Positions 57,713 to 64,000 of a DNA stretch of 64,000 nucleotides are shown here, piece by piece. The notes beneath the pieces were generated by a model, which was not told the DNA's origin, did not search any database, and was given only the letters and a program-made list of their open reading frames with translations. This DNA comes from Paraescarpia echinospica (taxonomy: Eukaryota > Annelida > Polychaeta > Sabellida > Siboglinidae): contig CM034537.1 in the NCBI GenBank assembly GCA_020002185.1, forward strand, positions 71,085,085 to 71,149,084. Direction: 5' to 3'. Position 1 is the stretch's first letter. The number at the start of each line of letters is the position of its first letter. The translations under genes and the position numbers were made by a program.

Positions 57713-59790
57713 CCTTAAAAAAACAAGGGAAACGGTCCAAAAAGAAACACTTATCGAAAGAAGCCATTAGAAAAATTAAGTATAAACAAATGATGTGGAA
57801 ATCATATAGATGTACTGGAAATGATGAATACTACAACAGTTATAAAGAAGCCCTTTACCAAGCTACAGCTGAAATTAGAAATTCAAAGAGAAGCTATGAA
57901 CAACAATTAGCTAGTAATATAAAATATGACAGCAAGAGTTTTTATGCGTATGTTCGAAGCAAACAGAAAGTTCAAAATAAGGTCGGTCCTCTAGAAGATA
58001 GTACTGGAAATATAATATCAGAGGGATTCTTAAATATCAGAGGGATTCTTAATGGCAGAAGACCTGAATGATTACTTTAGTTCAGTGTTTACCAGAGAAG
58101 ATATTAGTTCACTGCCAATACCAGAGGCTAAGTTCAAGGGGGCAGATTCAGACTATTTAGGACAATTAATTGTAACCCCGGAAATGGTAGCTAAAAAATA
58201 AGGGCTATGAAGGATAATAAATCACGTGGAGTGGATGGGATTCCGCCCAAACTACTATTGGAAATTGTAGAACAAATTAGCGTACCGCTTGCAACAGTTT
58301 TCAATTTGTCATTAGAAGAGTGAGTGGTTCCTTTAGAATGGAAAGAGGCAAACATTATACCGTTATTTAAAAAAGGTTCGAGAAACAAGTCGGAGAACTA
58401 TAGACCAGTGAGCTTAACATCAGTGATTTGCAAATTATTAGAAAGACTAAACAAAGATCACATGGTGGATTTTCTTGTTAAACAAAACTTTATAAACCCA
58501 TCTCAACATGGTTTTTTAAAGCGAGATCATGCTTAACAAATATGTTATGTTTTTTGGAAGACATCAGTAAGTGGGTAGATGAGGGATCACCAGTAGATAT
58601 CGTCTACTTAGATTTTCAAAAAGCTTTCGACAAAGTACCACATCAAAGATTACTGCTTAAACTAAACGCCCATGACATAGGAAATGGTATAATAAACTGG
58701 ATAGAACAATGGCTGATTGACAGAAGACAACATGTAGTAGTTAATGGGGAGGCTTCAAACTGGAAATCGGTATTGAGTGGGGTACCACAGGGATCAGTAT
58801 TAGGACCAACATTATTCTTAATATATATCAACGATTTGGATGATGAAATAACAAGCAAGGTGTTGAAATTTGCGGATGATACAAAAGTGTTTAGAAGGAC
58901 TAAAAGTGATGGAGATAGACAGCATTTACAAGATGATCTTGACAGGTTGATCAAATGGTCTGAAAAGTGGCAAATACTGTTCAATTTTGGGACATGTAAA
59001 TGCTTCCACACAGGACATGGGAACGAAAAGGTAGAATATACAATGGGGGGGGGGGGGTACTGTACTAAGTACTACTGTAAAAGAAAAGGACTTAGGGTTA
59101 ACCATTAGTGCTGATATGAAGGTTTCAGACCAGTGCGGAATTGCAGCTTCAAAGGGAAATGAAATCCTTGGATTAATTAGACGAAACATATCGTATAAGG
59201 AAAAACAGCTAATAATACCGCTGTACAAAACAATAGTTAGGCCTCATTTAGAATATTGTATTCAAGCGTAGAGGCCATATCGCAGGAAGGACATATTTAT
59301 ATGCTAGAAAGAGTGCAGAGTTGAGGAACTAAAATTATACCAAAACTGAGGGATCTTAGTTACGAAATACGCCTAAAAAATGCGGTTTAACTAGAGACCA
59401 GGAGATTGAGAGGAGATCAGATAGAAGTGTTTAAAATATTGAATGGTTATGAAAATATTGATAGAATTTTTTTTTTTCAGTTAAGAAAGATAGGACTAGA
59501 GGACATGAAGTTACATTAGCAAAGGAGCAGAGTAGATTAGATATAAGAAAGTTTTCATTTTCACAAAGGACTGTAAATGAATGGAACAGATTATCTGCTG
59601 ATTGTGTGGGTGCTAGTAACGTGAATATGTTTAAAATTTAAATCGACACATACCTCAGACGGGCGGGATACACATAGATAAAAGGGTCGGACTCTCGATA
59701 AGCCAAAGGGCTTTCTTGTCCACCTGCCACCTAGAGTTAATTCTCTGGGTGGCAATCTTTTTTTTTTAATCTTGTTAAATTAGACAAGAT
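57713..59790 (+). pseudogene. LINE-C (CR1/L2-like) reverse transcriptase, 5'-truncated
   Basis: Inserted in the inverted repeat unit. It lacks an endonuclease. A basic linker (57697-58071) is followed by RT: NKSRGVDGIPPKLL (near 58225), WKEANIIPLFKKGS, NYRPVSLTSVICKLLE (58324-58536), then an intact stretch 58542-59040 with YLDFQKAFDKVPHQRLLLKL, VLSGVPQGSVLGPTLFLIYI and KFADDTKVF. The catalytic FADD is intact, but a G run at 59045-59056 and several stops break the frame. The 3' UTR ends GAGTTAATTCTCTGGGTGGC plus a T-rich tail. A related deleted copy is at 22926-23510. Confidence 0.88.
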
Positions 59791-60538
59791 AAAACATCAA
59801 ATGGGAATGAGTTTTCCCACCCATAAGTTACGTACAATTTTCTTGTAACTTACGTGACAGAGATGAAAGTGTAACATGCATTCCCCTTTGTGATTAATCT
59901 AGTTATGTGTTTAGCTTGATATCAGCCTACCATTCAGTATTCACGAGACAAACATTTCCCCTGACAAAGTGATCGAACAAAATTCACGCATATCACACCA
60001 AAACGGTATTTTCAAGTTCAGTCTTTCGGCGGACGGATCCTTGATGTGGTCTTACCCCAAATAGATGTCCTACATGTTATAAATCTTCACGAAGGCTAGA
60101 CTGATATCAAGCTACACACATAAATAGTTTAACCACAAAGGGGAACGCATGTTACCCTTTCACCTCCGTCACGTAAGTTACGAAAAAATAGTACGTAAAT
60201 TATGTGTATAAAAACTCATTCCCATTTGATGTTTTATCTTGTGTAATGCTGTGGTACGTTCAGTATTCAGGAGACAAACATGTCGCATGTCAAAGTGATC
60301 GAAACAAATTCACGAATATCACACCAAAACGGTACTTTCAAGTGCACTCTTTCGGCGGACGGATCCTTAATGAGGTCTTACCCCCAAATAGATGTACTAT
60401 ATGTTACAAATCTTCACAAAGGCTAGGCTGATATCAAGCTAAACACATCATAACTAGATTAACCAAAAATGGGAACATATGTTACCCTTTCATCTCTGTC
60501 ACGTAAGTTACAAGAAAATTGTACGTATCTTAGGGGTG
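59791..60538. repeat. ~310-bp units: inverted remainder, then two forward units
   Basis: 59791-59930 continues the inverted unit interrupted by LINE-C (TTAGACAAGATAAAACATC). At 59930/59931 orientation flips, and two forward units run to 60538 (CACACCAAAACGGTATTTTC at about 59995; CCCATTTGATG at about 60223). Confidence 0.85.
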
Positions 60539-61590
60539 TGAAAACTTTGTCTCTGTCTCTGTCTCTGTAATCACGTGGCTTCACGTGATTTGTCCATTCT
60601 GGTGTCTGTGATCACGTGACCGAAAACAAAATGGCCGACCATGGGCCCTCCGGACAAACAAGCTGACTCTGACTCTGAGTGTGTCTCTGACTGTGTCTCT
60701 GTCTCTGTCTCTGTCTCTGTAATCACGTGGCTCTCTGTAATCACCTGGCTTCACGCGATTGGTCCATTCTGGTGTCTGTGATCACGTGACCGGAAACAAA
60801 ATGGCCGACCATGGGCCCTCCCGACAAACAAGCTGACTCTGACTCTGTCTCTGACTGTCTCTTTCTCTGTCTCTGTAATCACGTGGCTTTCTGTAATCAC
60901 GTGGCTTCACGTGATTGGTCCATTCTGGTGTCTGTGATCACGTGACCGGAAACGAAATGGCCGACCATGGGCCCTCCGGACAAACAAGCTGACTCTGACT
61001 CTGACTCTGTCTCTGACACTGTCTCTGTTTCTGTAATCACGTGGCTTCACGTGATTGGTCCACTCTGGTGTCTGTGATCACGTGACCGGAAACGAAATGG
61101 CCGACCATGGGCCCTCCGGACAAAAAAGCTGACTCTGACTCTGATTCTGTCTCTGACTCTGTCTCTGTCTCTGTAATCGCATGGCTCTGTGTAATCACGT
61201 GGCTTCACGTGATTGGTCCATTCTAGTGTCTGTGATCACGTGACCGGAAACAAAATGGCCGACCATGGGCCCTCCGGACAAACAGGCTGACTCTGACTCT
61301 GTATCTGTAATTACGTGGCTCTCTGTAACCACGTGGCTTCACGTGATTGGTCCATTCTGGTGTCAGTGATCACGTGACCGAAACAAAATGGCCGACCCTG
61401 GGCCTTCCGGACAAACAAGCTGACTGTGACTGTGACTGTGACTGTGACTGTGACTGTGACTGTGACTGTGACTCTGTCTCTGTCTCTGTCTCTGTCTCTG
61501 TCTCTGTCTCTGTCTCTGTCTCTGTCTGTCTCTGTCTCTGTCTCTCTGTCTCTGTCTCTGTCTCTGTCTCTGTCTCTGTCTCTGTAGCGA
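60539..61590 (+). repeat. Six tandem copies of a promoter-like unit plus (TCTCTG)n
   Basis: Each unit of about 130-170 bp contains, in order: CACGTGGCTTCACGTGATTGG (two E-boxes and an inverted CCAAT), then ATCACGTGACCGGAAAC (E-box and ETS core), then AAAATGGCCGACC (YY1-like, or a start codon in good Kozak context). A (CTCTGA/TCTCTG)n linker follows. ATGGCCGACC occurs at 60631, 60801, 60956, 61097, 61255 and 61388. After the last copy the linker expands into (TGTGAC)n and (TCTCTG)n. The short frame from each ATG stops after 11 codons. Confidence 0.92.
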
Positions 61591-61764
61591 GGTTAACGAG
61601 CTGGGTCTGCCCGGGTTTATAATCAGAGTTGTCCTTCTCCTATGGTAAGTTTGGTCCACGGCACCTTCTTCTGTTTTATTCGGTGCAACCCCTCATATTA
61701 AGGGTTTCCCCCATCAGCCACCCAGGTGACGCGCCTCTACGCAGGCTACCCACTGCGCGATTGC
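61591..61764. other. Unique-looking spacer, no gene recognised
   Basis: Non-repetitive, moderately GC-rich sequence with one donor-like ATG|GTAAGT at about 61641. It could be a first-exon boundary of a transcript from the promoter-like array, but no coding homology supports this. Confidence 0.3.
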
Positions 61765-62868
61765 TGAGTGTATATAGACTGTTGTGATTGTTACTGAGTG
61801 TGTACGGACCAATGTGATTGTTACTGGGTGTATACGGACCGATGTGATTGTTACTGAATGTATACGGTCCAATGTGATTGTTACTGAATGTATACAGACC
61901 AATGTGATTGTTACTGAGTGTATACAGACCATTGTGAATGTAACAGTGTGTGTACGGACCGTTGTGATTGTTACTGAGTGTGTACGGACCGATGTGATTG
62001 TCACTGAGTTTATACGGACTGATGTGATTGTTACTGAGTGTATACGGTCCGATGTGATTGTTACTGAGAGTATACGGTCCGATGTGATTGTTACTGAGTG
62101 TTTACGGACCGATGTGATTATTGCTTGAATACGGACCGATGTGACTGTTACTGAGTTTATACGGAACGATGTGATTGTTACTGAGTGTATACGGTCCGAT
62201 GTGATTGTTACTGAGTGTATACGGACCGATGTGATTGTTACTGCTTGTATACGGACCGATGTGATTGTTACTGAGTGTATACGGTCCAATGTGATTGTTA
62301 CTCAGTGTATGCAGACCGTTGAGATTGTTACTGAGTGTGTGTACGGACCGTTGTGATTGTTACTGAGTGTATACAGACCGATGTGATTGTTAATGAGTGT
62401 ATACAGACTGATGTGATTGTTACTGAGTGTATACGGTCCGTTTTGATTGTTACTAAGTGTATACGGTCCGATGTGATTGTTACTGAGTGTATGCGGACCG
62501 ATGTGATTGTTATTGAGTGTATACAGACTGATGTGATTGTTACTGAGTGTATACGGTCCGTTGTGATTGTTACTAAGTGTATACGGTCCGATGTGATTGT
62601 TACAGAGTGTATACGGACCGATGTGATTGTTACTGAGTGTATACAGACTGATGTGATTGTTACTGAGTGTATGCGGTCCAATGTGACTGTTACTGAGTGT
62701 ATACGGACCGATGTGATTGTTACTGCTTGTATACGGACATATGTGATTGTTACTGAGTGTATACGGACCGATGTGTTTGTTACTAAGTGTATACGGTCCA
62801 ATGTGATTGTTACTGAGTGTATACAGACCGTTGTGATTGTTACTGTGTGCATACAGACCGATGTGATT
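61765..62868. repeat. 30-bp minisatellite, about 36 copies
   Basis: The unit is GTGTATACGGACCGATGTGA plus TTGTTACTGA, with moderate divergence. A length of 30 bp leaves open frames of ten-residue repeats on both strands, without coding significance. Confidence 0.95.
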
Positions 62869-63083
62869 TGAACAATTGCAGAAAGCAAGCGTAACATTGC
62901 AGTCAACAATTCAAATTATGTAATATTTGCCAACTACTTGGGGTTGGCTCCAAGAAGTGTTGTTATAGTTACACAATTACTTAGCGTCACAAGTTTGCAT
63001 CAGCTCCTGTTAACTTATTTTCAAAAATGCGTAATTTATAACACAATCATCTCGGCATTAAGAACATTCTTAGCCGCTTCATG

Positions 63084-64000
63084 AAATCACTCATTCACCC
63101 ATTCACCGATTCATCCATCCATCCATCCATCCATTCATTCATTCATTCATTAATTTATTCATTCATTGATTCATTGATTCATCGATCCATTAATTAATTA
63201 AATTTATTTATTTATTCATTCATTCATTGATTTATTCATTCACTGATTCATCGATACATTAATTGATTGACTGATTGATTGATTGGGTGATTGATTGATT
63301 GATTGATTCCATTCGTCCATTCATTCATTCATTCATTCATTCATTAATTAATCCATTCATCAATTCATTCATCGATCCATTCATTCATTCATTCATCGAC
63401 CCATTCAACCATTGATCGATCCATTAATTAATTTATTAAATAATTCATACATTCATTCGTTCATTCATTCATCCATTCATCCATTCATCCATTCATTCAT
63501 TCATTCATTCATTGATCCACTCATTCATTCATCGATCCATTAATTAATTAATTAATTATTTCTTTCATTCATTTATTCATTTTTTATTAATTCAATTATT
63601 CATTCATTCATTCATTCACTCATTCATTAATCGATCCATTAATTAATTAATTAATTAATTAATTAATTTATTCAACCTTTCATCCATCCATTCATTCATT
63701 CATTCATCGATACATTAATTAATTAATTAATTAATTATTTAATTAATTCATTGATCCATTCATTCAATAACACATTTATTCATTCATTCTATCATCCATT
63801 CATTGTTCCATTCATTCATTCATTCATTCATTCTCTCATTCATTCAACGATCCATTAACAATTTAATTAATTAATTCGTCAATTCATTCATTCACTCATT
63901 CATTCATTCATCGATCCATTAATTAATTATTTAAATAATTCATTCATTCATTCATGCATTCATTTATTCATTCAATCATTCATTCATTCTCTCATTCATT
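63084..64000. repeat. ATTC/ATTA-type tetranucleotide tract running off the right edge
   Basis: Alternating blocks of (CATT)n, (TTAA)n and (GATT)n with CGATCCATTAATTAATTAAT punctuating every 70-180 bp. Confidence 0.95.

Noticed and set aside
58542..59108. Domesticated or retron/DGR-type reverse transcriptase
   Set aside because: Motifs and 3' UTR match a LINE, and a deleted sister copy lies at 22.9-23.5 kb. It is a 5'-truncated retrotransposon.
61347..61622. Ser/Val and Asp/Cys dipeptide-repeat protein
   Set aside because: Translation of (TGTGAC)n and (TCTCTG)n simple repeats.
61714..62909. Ten-residue repeat protein on either strand
   Set aside because: Product of the 30-bp array; no conserved flanking coding sequence.

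Overview
The window is animal genomic DNA: GT-AG introns, two conserved metazoan genes split into small exons, tRNA-derived SINEs, several non-LTR retrotransposon (LINE) families, hAT and Tc1/mariner-type remnants, and many minisatellites. The genes and repeats suggest an invertebrate bilaterian. I cannot name the phylum from sequence alone. There is nothing prokaryotic here, so operons and ribosome binding sites do not apply.

Layout. (1) 893-12150, minus strand: 5' part of FCSK (L-fucose kinase), 11 coding exons, about 414 residues. The gene runs off the left edge before its GHMP kinase domain. Its introns hold arrays with 23-, 27-, 31-, 44- and 48-bp units. (2) 12151-14620: the space between the two divergent genes, containing a 855-bp TIR element, a small mariner-type MITE and a GC-richer stretch next to the ITFG1 start. 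(3) 14621-51883, plus strand: a complete ITFG1 (TIP/LINKIN) gene, 16 coding exons, 605 residues, with an apparent 3' UTR and AATAAA signal to about 52.8 kb. Its introns contain a LINE broken by a hAT element, a 43-bp CpG-rich CRE-like array, two exons of an unidentified antisense nested gene, 22-bp and 72-bp arrays on either side of exon 8, a 1.16-kb TIR element, a 7-kb satellite with 52-bp monomers and higher-order structure, and a second LINE whose ORF grew a 36-bp minisatellite. (4) 52.9-64 kb: no conserved host gene recognised. It holds a decayed multi-kilobase element coding for an uncharacterised protein with a possible PIN-like segment, flanked by repeat units of about 300 bp in inverted orientation and interrupted by a third LINE. 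Next come six tandem copies of a promoter-like unit (E-boxes, CCAAT, ETS, YY1-like ATG), a 30-bp array and a long ATTC/ATTA tract.

Function. FCSK salvages L-fucose into the GDP-fucose pathway. ITFG1 is a type I membrane protein with FG-GAP calcium-loop repeats. I see no functional link between them beyond divergent adjacency. The recurring theme is that tandem arrays here have repeatedly copied local functional sequence: a splice donor, a LINE reading frame, a MITE interior, and what look like promoter cores.
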